A stretch of DNA of 64,000 bases. Origin: Norana najaformis. Its lineage: Eukaryota > Annelida > Clitellata > Crassiclitellata > Hormogastridae. The position numbers and the translations under genes were made by a program. The notes beneath the pieces were generated by a model. It had not been told where the DNA came from and searched no databases. It saw only the letters and a list, made by a program, of their open reading frames with translations. The stretch covers positions 17,816,049 to 17,880,048 of the forward strand of contig OZ029914.1 in NCBI GenBank assembly GCA_964023275.1. Direction: 5' to 3'. This document shows positions 12,832 to 25,375 of this stretch, piece after piece (position 1 is the stretch's first letter; the number at the start of each line of letters is the position of its first letter).

Positions 12832-13847
12832 ATTTATTTCTGGTTAATATTTTTGTACCTTTGCTTCAGATGAAGATTTCCTTTCTGAATCTACCTAATC
12901 TGGATTCCTTTCCACCCACTACTTCCTGAATACTTATATTAGCTGATCACTCCCTCTCTGGTAAAGGATCTCTAGGAGGGAACTTTCACTAATCTCATTT
13001 AAGAGTGTGTTTATGGCTCTGGTGCTCCTAACGAAAACACCTTTTCTTAATTTGGATAACCCTTTCAGTTACTGGTGTGTCTAAGTTGTCCACTAAGACC
13101 ACAAAGTATGTTGCTGATTAGAATGTACAAAAGGCTGAGGTCACATCACTTGTACTATTTGACAATACAGATTTGTCTTACATCTTTAGCACTGGATTAG
13201 AAATGATTGGGCCTGATTGAGTTAATAATAGCAATACTTATTATTATTATATCATGGTACTTGTCTTGGATCCCAAAATTAATAGGAGATGTACCAGTAT
13301 AATTATTTCCTTTACTTAATTAATACATTCTATACAAAATTACCTGTCTAAGAATATCTTAATACATCTGTACCTGTCTTTAAGTACAGTATATCTTAAT
13401 ACATATGTACAAAAGTATCTGTCTTTAATTATAAAATAATACATCTGTGAGCCTAATTTAACATAAAAAACTTACACATTATCTTCATTTGATATTTGTT
13501 CAAACACATCACAAGTAAGGCTGAATAATATCTCCAAGGAAATAAATGCACTCCTGAAGTTAACATGCTAGAGCCTCTGAAGTAGCACCATTCATGTAAA
13601 CAGCAAATTCACCGCATGGTTTCCACACGCAGAGATTCTAACAATTCCGTAACAATGCAACCACTTGTGACAGCTAAGGGTACCACATTGTACTAATGCC
13701 ACTTCTGAGACAGAACTAGTGCAACACTACATTCAAGATCACTAGTGTAAGTTAATCTATGTGCCATTGTCGGTCAGGGTTTTTCTTATAAAAAAGCAAA
13801 CTTTCTAGTCTAGAAACAGAATGCTTCACGGTGTAAATAACTCCAAC
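12832..13847. other. intergenic DNA between convergent aftiphilin and alpha-galactosidase A
   Basis: No gene seen. Around 13320-13450 a short imperfect direct repeat (CTTAATACATCTGTAC / ACCTGTCTTTAA) recurs three times. The segment next to 13848 should contain the 3' UTR of gene A, but the ATTAAA found downstream of genes B, C and D is not present here. Confidence 0.55.
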
Positions 13848-16800
13848 TTAAGGAATTGCTATAGCCTCAGCAAAGAAAACTCCAGTTGGATTGACAGTCA
13901 CTCTGAGTGGGCTGCTTGGCTTAAACAGGCCAAGATAAGTTCCGTCAAAGACTTCGGTAACATTGTATCCACTGACGCCGTTTAGGCCGAGATCAGACAA
14001 AACGACAGATACTTTTGTTGGCGTAGCTGTGCCCATGTTGACAAGAGCAAATGCATAACTTCCAGTTGGCAGAATAGGCTTTGTCCAAACTTCAACATTT
14101 CCAATCTGCATCAGACCACCAACTTAACGCCTTAATTTGTGGATATTTTACATCTTAACTGTTTTAGAATAACACTGACCTGTGCACAGTAATAACTATA
14201 CAAGAGATATTTCAAGTTCTGTGTGGAAAAATTGTATACAAAGACTTGCATTTATGTATAATACAGCAGTTAAACAGTGTACCTTGTATGCAAAGGTCTT
14301 TCTGAGATACTGGATGGTATGGTAATAAAAAACACAATAGATCACTCCTTACCACTTTCTATTTCCAAAGGAAACTATTCTTCCTGACTACATTTATTTT
14401 GGAAAATAAAGCAATTCCAGTTGGGCATAATTAAATGTACTTTAAATTATTAATTTAATGTTACATTAATATTGTTTATTATAATAAGTAGTTTCTTCGA
14501 ACAAAATGAGATATTACAATACAATTGCAGTAAAGTAGACATCTAGTTATGCATTGTGATAACGTGTGTGCACGTGTTACCTTGTTGATGCGTTTGCCCT
14601 GAATTCCAAGAGGATCTTGGTCAATGGCGATTGCCCGTTTGTTCAGCAGAACAGCTTTTGATTCTGGTCGAATGTTACGAAGATCGACAGACATCAGCAA
14701 CGGAGCCGCAAGAATCGACCAGACTGCCATCTGGACTCTCTCCTGATCAAAGCTTAGGCCGAAATTGCCAATAACCAACTATACACAACAAGAACGACAT
14801 AATGTTCAATGCCATATCACTTGGATTCTTGATTCTCTTTTTCAGTCTAGATGAAGAAAAGCAGAACATTGCCTAACAATTAGTTTATCGCAACAACACA
14901 CATGGTAGTGAAAAAAGTACATTTTTACACACTTGGTTTATTGTATAGGTATTATCCCTCAGATGTATACATAATAGGGTCAGTCAAGAAATTGCATTGT
15001 TACCACGACTTAGAAAATAACAAAATCAAGGCTTTGCTTTCTGAACACCTAAGGCACACGGTGCAACAATCTAGGCAATTGTTTCATAACAGAATGAAGT
15101 GATTTTATTTCAATCTGTTATCAGCAAAATTCAAGGATCCTAACATTTCCAGAATACATATGTCTGTCATTCTATCCTTGAAATCATTCGACTATAACAA
15201 GAGTTTCACAATGCTTGCTGTTAAAATTCTTCCCTGTTCACATACCTGTACACATACCAGTAGCAGAAGAAGCAGTCCCTTAAGCTAGCCCTGAGAGGCA
15301 GCCATGGGCCTGAAGTACTAATGACTTCATTTATTTTAGCCTTGGCACATGAGGACGGGTGTGCAGCCTTCGCCCTAAGCGCCTGATCTTCCCACTGACA
15401 GTGTGCAGTTAGTGGTTTCATTATGGCCGAGTTAGCTAGAGGCACAAGTTTAGCTGAAATCTCAAAACAATATTCGCCCTAGCGGGGATTTGAACCTCTG
15501 ACCTCTCAGGCGAGTCCTCCATGCTAACCACTAGACTCCTGTGCATCTCTATATACCAGCAAGCCTATTCTAAGATAGTCACTGTGTAGGATCTTAAGCA
15601 ACACTTCACACCTAACCGCTTTTTGATGCTTCCTCATTATACATTACATTCTACAGTATTAGCCACTTGAGGTTCTACAAAGGCGCTACATAAATAACCT
15701 TATACACAGTGGTGCTGTATGTACATATATAAATGAGTACTACTAATACAATTTCATTAAGCAACTGTAATCAACAGTTCACCTAAAACAAGTTTACTAA
15801 AAATACATATTTCACTTACTATAATTGAGTAATTACTATAATTAAGTAATGAAATAAAAAAATTTAAGATTTACAAAATACTATAATTAAAATTAAAATT
15901 AATGATATCCACAGACCTCATCTGGATCATTAAAGTAGCCAGGACCAACCACGGATGCAAAGTCTAATTCATTTTTGCCGTAGAATTCAATCACGCTTTT
16001 CACGCTGTCCCAGCTATCATCAATATCATCAAAATTGCGAGCCAAGTTACATGCCTCTGCTTGTGCCTTATAGTCCGGCTACAATAAGTAAAACATTGAG
16101 AAGCTTTAAAAGGTACCAAATCAATGTCCACAGTCAAAACAACTGAAATAGAAACAAAGTACAGTAAGAGCATATAGCAGCTCATTGCATTCCCAGTAAT
16201 GCATTCCCATATTGGAGAATACTTCACTTATCAACATGTAATTTCTGCATTAAAAGTCACATTCAGAGCTACATTGTCAAACCAATAATTATATTTATCA
16301 GTTTTACTAGTAACCAATATGGTTAATCAAAAGGTAAGCAAAGCTTTCTTAGCCTTGCTTACGTATATTTATTTATTGCTTGAAAACCATTTTGTACAAT
16401 AGTATTGTCGTATCTTTGAGGAGTTTCCATTTACGTGACATAAATGTGTGATTAGCATTAAGATTACAATATGGAATAAATTAATAATTTGCCAAAGTTG
16501 GCTGGAACTTTGCCCTATGTCATGTAAAGTGGATTGAAAAGCAACATAAGCAGAACAACGAAATATTTTGTACAGAAGTCCATTAATCTATTTCTCTCAG
16601 AGAAAACATAATTTATGATCAAACCTTATGACCTGCTACCCGTTGATGCAGAGCATATTCGCAGCTGAAAGCTATTGGACGTCCTGTCATATTCAGAAAG
16701 AAAGCCATCGGTGGATAACCTTCAAGAAATAACACAGCAGGCATGAAAAAGAGAGCACATGCATTGAAATATAATCTCTTTGGCAAAATGATCAACCCGT

Positions 16801-18423
16801 AAATTAAATCTAGCACAATTTTATTATAGTGATACAGCGTAAAACAGAATGATTGTCTGTGGATATCATTTAACATAGCAAAACAAGACTTCACAAAAAA
16901 CATCACAAAGCATATGCTACATGAAACAATACCAGTACCAATACAAATACCAGGAGCAGCAGCGGCAATAACGAAATTATTTAATCCAAATGGAAGCATC
17001 ATAATATATCTAGGTGAACACTGTAGTCATTTATTAAACCAATCTTGTGAGAGGCCCACATAATGACCACTACAATGAACCTCTTGTAACATATTGTTTG
17101 CATTCCTGGAAACTGAAAAAGGAACAGCTTTGTACATTAATTTTTTGCAGCTAAATATGGTGAGAGCTCTAAAACACACGATCACCAAAAGAAAAGCAAA
17201 TGAAAATTTATTTTAAGAGAAATATTAAAATATAATATAAAAGAAAAATAAAAAACATTTATCATTATTGTACCATCTCTGTAGCCATTAGAATCAAAGT
17301 AGCACCCATCAAACTTCAGATAATCAACATCCCAATCAGCAAACGTCTGAGCATCAAGCTGCAGGTAGAACAGACTGCCAGGAAAGCCCGCACATGTCTT
17401 AGTGCCAATGTCTTCATATAATCCATACTTCAGATTTTTGTTATGAATCTGTTAAACAGTGTACAACATGTTAGAATAGCTATTGTGCTATACAAGTAAT
17501 CTCTTAAGTGTCGCAACTGAAACTCATGAATGAATTATAGACTAACAAGAAAGAAAAGTAGGAATGCCAACTGTTTACTATATGCAACACACTGATGAGG
17601 AAACTGGTGCAGAAACGTTGCTTCACACAGAGAAAATGCATTACATGCTGCAAGTTCTGAATAAAAATTGAAATGTGCTTAAACTTACATAGTCTGCCAG
17701 GGCTTTTATACCGCTGGGAAACCTGTCTGGATCAGGTTGAAGTCTGCCTTTAGCATCTCTTGTCTTTGCTAACCAACAGTCGTCCATGATAACATAATTG
17801 TAACCAGCTTCTCGAAATCCATCACTAGCCATTCTATCAGCCATCACTTTGAACAGTTTTTCACTGCAAGAAGTACAGTAATTCAGTAATAAAAGTTTTC
17901 TCAAGAACTACACGTCCATCCTTATGAAAAACGCCTCTGTAAAATAACTGTAAGTTTGAAATAGGTGCATATTTAGTTAAAAGGTTCGCCCACAAGTAGG
18001 AATATAGCTCCAATATAGCTTCCCCAATCGTGGCCACAACATTCTGCAATTTCTAAACAACCATTGCCCATAACCATTTCTCAGTACAATGTAGAATGTC
18101 CCTGTTAAGCAAAGCAAACTAACACTTCTTTACCTTGAATGTCTAGTTCCATTATTTTTTGGACTGTTACTGCAATAATTAAATGACTGTCACCAACTAA
18201 AACTACTATAGTCAAAACAAAAGAAAGATGGTTGTACTTTCAAGTTGTGTACAAACCTTATGCAATCATCTGGAAATGTAGCACAGTCTATGTTGCATCG
18301 GAACCTTTCCCAGTGCAACCAGCCCATCGGAGGAGTTCTGATTAGTCCATTATCTAAGGCTACAGCAACTGATGCCACTAGCGCCAGCAGGATTAGATTA
18401 TCATACACGAAATGATTCATCAT
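13848..18423 (-). CDS. GLA: alpha-galactosidase (GH27), copy A, 7 exons, 409 aa
   Basis: Exons, 5' to 3' on the minus strand: 18423-18257, 17863-17689, 17448-17274, 16719-16625, 16078-15917, 14778-14581, 14105-13848; 1230 nt, all junctions in frame with GT/AG. The enzyme removes terminal alpha-linked galactose from glycolipids and glycoproteins, normally in lysosomes. A signal peptide (MMNHFV...[11 protein letters not shown]) precedes [13 protein letters not shown], the usual mature start. Using human GLA numbering: GWLHWERF (W47), MDDCW (D92/D93), the nucleophile in LKFDGC (D170), the acid/base in ARNFDD (D231) and SCEYAL are all present. E203 and L206 equivalents are Glu and Leu, which marks alpha-galactosidase rather than alpha-N-acetylgalactosaminidase specificity. 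The normally conserved Met after NDPD (M267) is Glu. Length lies between human NAGA (411) and GLA (429). In invertebrates the GLA/NAGA split is not always clean, so substrate is inferred from the pocket. The long intron between exons 5 and 6 carries SINE fragments. Confidence 0.93.
15250..15725. mobile_element. back-to-back SINE fragments in intron 5 of copy A
   Basis: On the minus strand there is a tRNA-like promoter: B box at 15484-15496 (reverse complement GGTTCAAATCCCC) and A box at 15521-15533 (reverse complement TAGTGGTTAGCAT). The plus-strand part (about 15565-15720) resembles the core and tail of the SINE at 32533-32705 (GTCACTGTGTAGGATCTTAAGC ... GGCGCTACATAAAT). The same arrangement is at the same place in copy D but absent from copies B and C. 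Confidence 0.75.
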
Positions 18424-18529
18424 TACCCTATTCAAAAACAACATAAAGACTACAGAATTAGCTCTGCACTTGTGACAGATCACACATAGCACTTAACGAA
18501 ATTTACAGTAGGACTGTAGGAAAGAGATC

Positions 18530-20014
18530 ATGGAAAGAAATACTGGCATGTTTGGTCGTTTTAAAGGTCCTGATGACCAAGTTTCTCCAATGGATTATGA
18601 TTTTTTTATCGCTGTTTCATTTCAAGTAACATTGACCATTGCCTTCTTCATTATTATAATGGTGTTAAAGATATTATTAAATCAGATTGGATATGAGATC
18701 TTTGTCATTTGTTAATAATGAGGCTCATCTTTGACAGATGTTCAAGGCAGCAGAGAACTGATGTTGTGGGGTATCTCTAAAGGTAGCACATTCTGCCATT
18801 AGCTAGTCAATTAGCACAAGTGTGTACTGCAAAAACCGTCATTCAGCTGTTGCCATTTCTCATCTCCAATGCAAGTTGGACCAAGATCTGTTTATATCTT
18901 TGTCAAATGTCAACGACAGATTAGACTTTTGATTCGGTCTATGGGTCTATGTGAATACGAGAGGCTGCCAATGAAGATTTTCTAGCTACTCAAAATCAAA
19001 TGCCCATGTACGAACTTGTGGCTCTTAGCAAACTTACATCATTTAGTCATAACTGCAACAACGCTGAGAGGTTCTTACAAGTTGCTACACGAAAGTCCTG
19101 ATACATAAATAAATACATGGTTGCAAGGCTTGTCATGGGTGTGAGCAGTGATTTATAAAATCAGGTGTAACCCTCAAATCTTGTAAGAGATGGAAGTTGA
19201 TTATCACAGGCTAAAGGATGACACTGCAGGTAATTTCAAGGCCAAAGAGAGATGAAATAAAAACTGACATGTATGTCAAAGTCTGTAAAGAATTTCTTAA
19301 GCAGAAGCACCTGTAGAAAATGGCTTCATAATGATTAGGAGATGGCAGTGGTAGGGCAGTTAAGGCTATGAACAGAAGCAGTAGCATATGACTAAATTAA
19401 CTTTATAGCCTTCTCAACCATGCTGCAAGCACTCTAAGGTTTTGTTCAAGGACGCTGCTCATCAAGGGATTCAATTCCTCTAGTTATTAGTCACATTTCG
19501 CTTGGAGAATCTAGGCAAATACCATTTCTTTATCATGATAATGATTTCATAATGCTCATGGCATAAATTAAAGCCTTGAGCATTAGGACAACAGCATACA
19601 GAAGTCATCAGATTAGATAACGTCAACTGCATTCTATCTTGGTGAGTAGTATGGTTCTGCTTCTCCGCATATCTTCCTATTACTGACCGCTGATCTTGGG
19701 ACGGTGTATCTAATATAATCTTGAAAGTCCAACATTTTCGTCAGACCTACCTTTAATCATCACATCTGCCGTAATTTTCTGTAACCGGTCACTATCCGAA
19801 GGCGTGCTTCCTGCACAACGCATACGCTGTATAGTTTCCATGCTGTCTCCGAGGTGAACCATGTTAGTGTATTTTACAGCACCGCTCCATGGTGCTATTA
19901 TTTTCTGTAAATCACATTACATACACCAGTCCTTCATGCTAGTGTTCAGGACCTAAGGAATCGTCCAGTACCTGCTCAAGGGCCTAAGAAAAGGAAATGA
20001 GCGCATCCCCTACG
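18530..20014. repeat. upstream duplicated block of copy A
   Basis: This 1.5-kb non-coding block aligns with 31920-35330 (upstream of B), with 43086-47140 (gene-less remnant) and, after a shared internal deletion, with 40620-41380 and 53050-53780 (upstream of C and D). Shared landmarks include ACTAAATTAACTTTAT, GGATTCAATTCC, GGTTCTGCTTCTCC and GTCTCCGAG..GAACCA. No protein-coding gene is recognisable in it. Confidence 0.8.
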
Positions 20015-20289
20015 CTCCTCATGACGTATAAAAACCTATCAACAGATATAAATACATTTCCGTTCCGGATTCCGGGTTTCTGTGCTGCCAACTAGCGAAA
20101 TAGTAGTGCAATATTTGGCATCTCAAATTTCAAAGAGGATTAAACGATAAAAATGTTCATGAATCAATAGGAACTGCACAATTTGTTAACGAAAGGCGCA
20201 CATTAACGAAAATTCGCCCAAAGACCGTATATTGAACAGAATTGTGCGATACACGTACAAACCCATAAACTGCCGATCGAATTATCGCA

Positions 20290-21430
20290 TTCAAATGGGT
20301 CTCATCAAATGGATAAATTTGCACTCTGGCAGCCGCACTCCTGGTATACAGATTCAAATACAGATTCGCCAAAATCCGGAAAATCAGCATATACAAATAC
20401 AGATTCGCCTGTCGAAGCAGAATGCACAATTCAGGCGAGGATGGTCATGAGGGTACATAAAGAACCCATACGTGGTCTATATGGGTCTCATCAAATGGAT
20501 ATATTTGCACTCTGGCAGCCGCACTCCTCGTATACAGATTCAAATACAGATTCGCCAAAATCCGGAAAATCAGCATATACAAATACATATTCGCCTATAA
20601 AAGTAGAATGCACAATTCAGGCGAGGATGGTCATGAGGGTACATAAAGAACCCATACGTGGTCCATATGGTTCTCATCAAATGGATATATTTGCACTCTG
20701 GCAGCTGCACTCCTCGTATACAGATTCAAATACAGATTCGCCAAAATCCGGAAAATCTGCATATACAAATACAGATTCGCCTGTAGAAGCAGAATGCACA
20801 ATTCAGGCCAGGATGGACATCAGGATCCATAAAGGAACTGTACGTGGTCCATATGGGTCTCATAAAATGAATCTAGTTGCACTCTGGCAGCCGCACTCCT
20901 CGTATACAGATTCAAATACAGATTCGCCAAAATCCGGAAAATCTGCATATACAAATACAGATTCGCCTATAGAAGCAGAATGCACAATTCAGGCGAGGAT
21001 GGTCATGAGGGTAGATAAAGAACCCATACGTGGTCTATATGGGTCTCATCAAATGGATATATTTGCACTCTGGCAGCCGCTCTCCTCGTATACAGATTCA
21101 AATACAGATTCGCCAAAATCCGGAAAATCTGCATATACAAATACAGATTCGCCTGTAGAAGCAGAATGCACAATTCAGGCGAGGATGGTCATGAGGGTAC
21201 ATAAAGAACCCATACGTGGTCCATATGGGTCTCATCAAATGAATCTAGTTGCACTCTGGCAGTCACACTCCTTGAATACAGATTCAAATACAGATTCGCG
21301 AAATTCCGGAAATTCTGCATAAACAAATACAGATTCGCCTATATCGAGAAAATGCACGACTCAGGCAAGTGTAGTCATACATGGGTTCATAAGGAACCCA
21401 TACATGGCCCTTAAGGGTCTCATGAAATGC
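20290..21430 (+). repeat. left arm: tandem 186-bp repeats (about 6 units)
   Basis: Units start near 20308, 20494, 20680, 20866, 21052 and 21238, each beginning with ATGGATATATTTGCACTCTGG or a variant. Since 186 is 3 x 62, one frame stays open across units and gives a 337-codon frame (20309-21322) with a 62-residue repeat. I regard this as a by-product of the period, not a gene. The last unit is more diverged. Confidence 0.9.
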
Positions 21431-23429
21431 GTATTGACCTGCTGTAGTTCAAGTACTTCCCAGCACTGCCCAGTCGCCTCTAAGAGTGAGAAGAAAGACG
21501 TCCTGCTTGTGTCGGCTGCTATGTCGGCAAAGTCGCTGCTCGGGTTGGACGTTGACCGGATAGAGCGGACATCCTTCATCCTATAATACTATCTGCGTCA
21601 TGTTTTTTCGCCCTTGACATTCACGCTCGGTGAGATAGTACCCGTATGCCCGCGTTTTGACTCCTTCTGGCGCTATCCACTTTTTCGTGTCCCGAAGTCT
21701 CACGTTGGTCTTGTTCTGCTCATATACGCCCAGCAGGTGTCCACGGCTGAGTAGTGCTGGTTTTCACCGTTTCACAGCAGAAGAGCGACGCTGTGTGAAT
21801 CTAGCCTCGCATGAGACATTTATTGGAAGCAACCCGCGATTCCACCCTGTCACAAAATGCGCTAATGTTTGCCCATTCCTGTTGTAAACGCACCTGGGTG
21901 GCAGGAAAGTAGGATCGGCTGTTGGGCACGGTGAATAAGAAGGACGGCCGTACCGAGGGTTGAGGAGTCGCTGGGTTGAGTCAGTTTCTGAGTGACGGAG
22001 CGAGGAGAAGATGATTTTCGGGAATTCGAAGGAGGGTTCAGTCAAAGGAATTGGAGGAGCGGTCTGTGGCTGGAGTGACTGGAAGCTTGAGGAGCCGAGA
22101 AATGCTTTCCATCCCTTAATCTTCGTATTCGTAAGTTTGTGTATATATATAGTGTTACATTTCAGCTAGTTTAAAATGTATGTATTTCGAGTATATATAT
22201 ATATATATACATACCTACACACTCGTGTTAGTGCGTAATTGAGGAGTCTGCTTTAGTTGTAGGCTACACAGGATTTAAATTATGCATATAAGTCTGGCTA
22301 TAAGTAAGACTCGTAGCGATATCTATTTGAATAGTTGAGGTCTTAGGTGTCCTATTTGAATAATGGACTTCAATTTTTGCAGTTTGTGTATGCAGATATA
22401 TTAGAATACTTTAAATGTATATATCTGCGGTATTTAATATCTGCCGGAGATGGTATACTTTGTGCTTTATTTGGTACGCAATTTTGTGGTTTATGTAGGC
22501 TTACATGCTGAAAAACTGCACTCATTGGAATTTAGTATTCAAGTATTTTGAAAAAAAGTTTATTGTATGTGAATTTAGCTCGGTACCCTGGTGGCGTGGG
22601 TGAATTGGAGCTGGTTGGTTTGATGACACGGGGCCGTTATAGAGCTTGTCGACTGTGTATGAGGGATGGAATCCGAATCCAGTCAAGTATTTCTGAGTGG
22701 TGATTCTGCGAGTGGAGAAGTCGACCGGAATAGGCCAGCGCCAGATGCCTGAGACTTCTACTACTCCCGTAGGACTGTGGTAGTCGCGAGAGTTTATTTT
22801 GGTGTTTCTGTGTATAGGATGGCTTGCAGTGTTTTTGATAAGACAGTTATTGGTTATTCTGCTGAAGGAAGAGTCTTTGTAAATAAAATCTGTAAATAAA
22901 CATTGTAAATATAACAACTGAAATTAGAAATTGGCTTTTCCTTGAAACTTAGTTAAACGAATTCGCGACACACCCGAACACGCTTACGCTATGGGCAGGT
23001 TCTGGCGCTCGAACTTGCCGACGTCGGACACCTTTACAGGGAATTCGATCCCGGAGAAATTCAGCTCTCTTAGATGGGCACTGCATTTGATTGAACGTTG
23101 GGAGTCTTTTCTGTCGGATACATTGCCGACAACACAGTCGACTCAAAGCAGCGGTTGTCTCTGTTTTGCACGTTAATGACATAGCGCGGTCGAATGTTAC
23201 TGCTGTCGTGAAACAGCTGATGCTGAGCCGTACCTAGATTCAGCGCCTCTACATTTCTGAGTCTCCACCCTGACCCTTCATCTGTGTACTCTTCTCGGCG
23301 TCCGAGCATCTGCGCCTTCGCTGCCTCGAGTGCATCTTCGATGTCACCCGCATTCTATAATGGACAAGTGTCTGAGTAAGGTGTAATCAGCATGCGATCG
23401 ATGTTGTAACACGGCGCTGCTCAAGTATT
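21431..23429. other. loop of the foldback element, unclassified part
   Basis: GC-richer than its surroundings up to about 22100, then AT-rich with a short TATA microsatellite near 22140-22210. AATAAA-like signals cluster at about 22880-22910 on the plus strand. The open frames (up to 131 codons, minus strand, 22522-22917) match nothing I recognise. It may be captured DNA or a remnant of the element's own gene. Confidence 0.4.
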
Positions 23430-24290
23430 TGTTGCTATGTCATATAGCGCCTTTGCATTGCATCGGATACAAAGTAAGGTAAAATACAGAGAAGCGCTAC
23501 AGTGTGGAATGAACGCGAGCCCAGAACAGTTCTGCATCGTGGCTCAGCCAAAAGACCCGTACCTGAAGATCGTAGGCTGCGAGAAGGGATGCAAAGAGAG
23601 ACTTTTCATTTAAGGTAGTTAGAAGTGCTAATGGTATGAATTTGATAGGTAAGACCAGACACCTTAAATCTTATCCGGATTTTCGGAGGAATTCAATGGA
23701 GCTCGTTTACTATAGCTAAGGAATTTGTACGAGGAAGTGCACGCAGCACCACACGAGCCATGAAATTTTGGATGAACTGAAGCCTTTGAGTTCAAGATCT
23801 GAAATACCTCGTTGGCATAATCAAGGCGAGATCAGATCAGACAACAGGTTACAGTTTGTGCCATGTTTTTGGTAAAAAGCAGACCTGGTGTGACGTAATG
23901 CCCAGATATGATAGAAACAAGATTTACATAAGTTTCTAAAGTGGGGTCGAAATGTGAGTTTGCTGTCCAAAATTACACCAAAAATTCTGCTTAATAGCGG
24001 AACAGTGCCAGCTAGGTCAATGCTGGAATGTGAAGGGAGAAATCGCAGACGTTGGCATGAGCCAAACATGATCACCTCAGATTTATCTGGTTTTCTGGCC
24101 AAACCATTGAAACAGAACCATTCATGAACAGAACAGAGAAATTCACCAAGTTTCACCTTGACTGACTGATCAGTGGGTGAAAGAGCAATGCAAAGCCGAT
24201 TGTCATCAGCGCACAGCTGTACCTTCGCTCCAAAGTCGTTGGCTATGCGGGTACCTGGTGCAGTGGATTGTAAATAATAAAAGTATAAGG
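23430..24290 (-). pseudogene. CR1/L2-like reverse transcriptase remnant inside the foldback loop
   Basis: Reading on the minus strand from about 24280 gives the RT active-site block as CADDNRLCIAL (normally YADD), then WFCFNGLARKPDKSEVIMFG, then FGVILDSKLTF and CKSCFYHIWALRH. These are the order and spacing of the CR1/L2 palm-thumb region. Several frameshifts and stops follow. Later pieces (YSKRAPL, IRFKVSGLTYQIHTIS) are in other frames. The catalytic Tyr is changed and the copy is dead. Confidence 0.75.
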
Positions 24291-24344
24291 ACAGATACTT
24301 GTGGGCACCACAAGTGCAGAAAGAATGATCACAGCATTTTTCCG

Positions 24345-25210
24345 AAATTCCTCGAATCTGTATTTGTATATGCAGAATTTCCGGATTTTGGCGAATCTGT
24401 ATTTGAATCTGTATACGAGGAGTGCAGCTGCCAGAGTGCAAATATATACATTTGATGAGACCCATATGGACCACGTATGGGTTCTTTATGTACCCTCATG
24501 ACCATCCTCGCCTGAATTGTGCATTCTGCTTCTATTCTGCTTCGACAGGCGAATCTGTATTTGTATATGCTGATTTTCCGGATTTTGGCGAACCTGTATT
24601 TGAATCTGTATACGAGGAGTGCGGCTGCCAGAGTGCAAATATATCCATTTGATAGAACCATATGGACCACGTATGGGTTCTTTATGTACCCTCATGACCA
24701 TCCTCGCCTGAATTGTGCATTCTGCTTCTACAGGCGAATCTGTATTTGTATATGCTGATTTTCCGGATTTTGGCGAATCTGTATTTGAATCTGTATTCAA
24801 GGAGTGTGACTGCCAGAGTGCAACTAGATTCATTTTATGAGACCCATATGGACAAAGTACATTTCCCTTATGGATCCTCATGTCTATCCTGGCCTGAATT
24901 GTGCATTCTGCTTCTATAGGCGAATCTGTATTTGTATATGCTGATTTTCCGGATTTTTAACGAATCTGTATTTGAATCTGTATTCGAGGAGTGCGGCTGC
25001 CAGAGTGCAAATATATCCATTTGATGAGACCCATATGGACCACGTATGGGTTCTTTATGTACCCTCATGACCATCCTCGCCTGAATTGTGCATTCTGCTT
25101 CTATAGGCGAATCTGTAATAGAATCTGCTGCATTTCCGGATTTTGGCGACTCTGTGTTCAAGCACTGTGACTGCCAGAGTGGAAATAGATTCATTTGATG
25201 ACACCCATAT
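24345..25210 (-). repeat. right arm: inverted tandem 186-bp repeats (about 5 units)
   Basis: Reverse complement of the left-arm unit. Unit landmarks (CATTTGATGAGACCCATATGG or variants) fall near 24452, 24648, 24832, 25018 and 25194. Spacing varies (about 176-196), so this arm is less regular than the left one. Confidence 0.9.
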
Positions 25211-25375
25211 GGACGGTGTATGGGTTCGATATACATTTGGCGAACAATCCAGTTCCAATTCGTTCGTGAACGTTTCAATCAATGACCCGTGCTACGCATT
25301 TTTGTTGAAGCATTACATTTCCCTAGGTGACGCTCTAGTAACCCGGAATCCGGATATGTATTTATATTTGTATTT

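Noticed and set aside
15484-15534. tRNA gene (A and B boxes on the minus strand)
   Set aside because: No cloverleaf with paired acceptor stem; same sequence recurs at 49124-49173 within a SINE-like body, so it is a SINE promoter.
20309-21322. 337-aa open frame as a protein-coding gene
   Set aside because: It is composed only of the 186-bp foldback repeat; the open frame follows from the period being a multiple of three, and the arms occur in inverted orientation as transposon ends.
22522-22917. 131-aa minus-strand frame in the foldback loop as a transposase
   Set aside because: No DDE/D or other transposase motif seen and no homology that I recognise.
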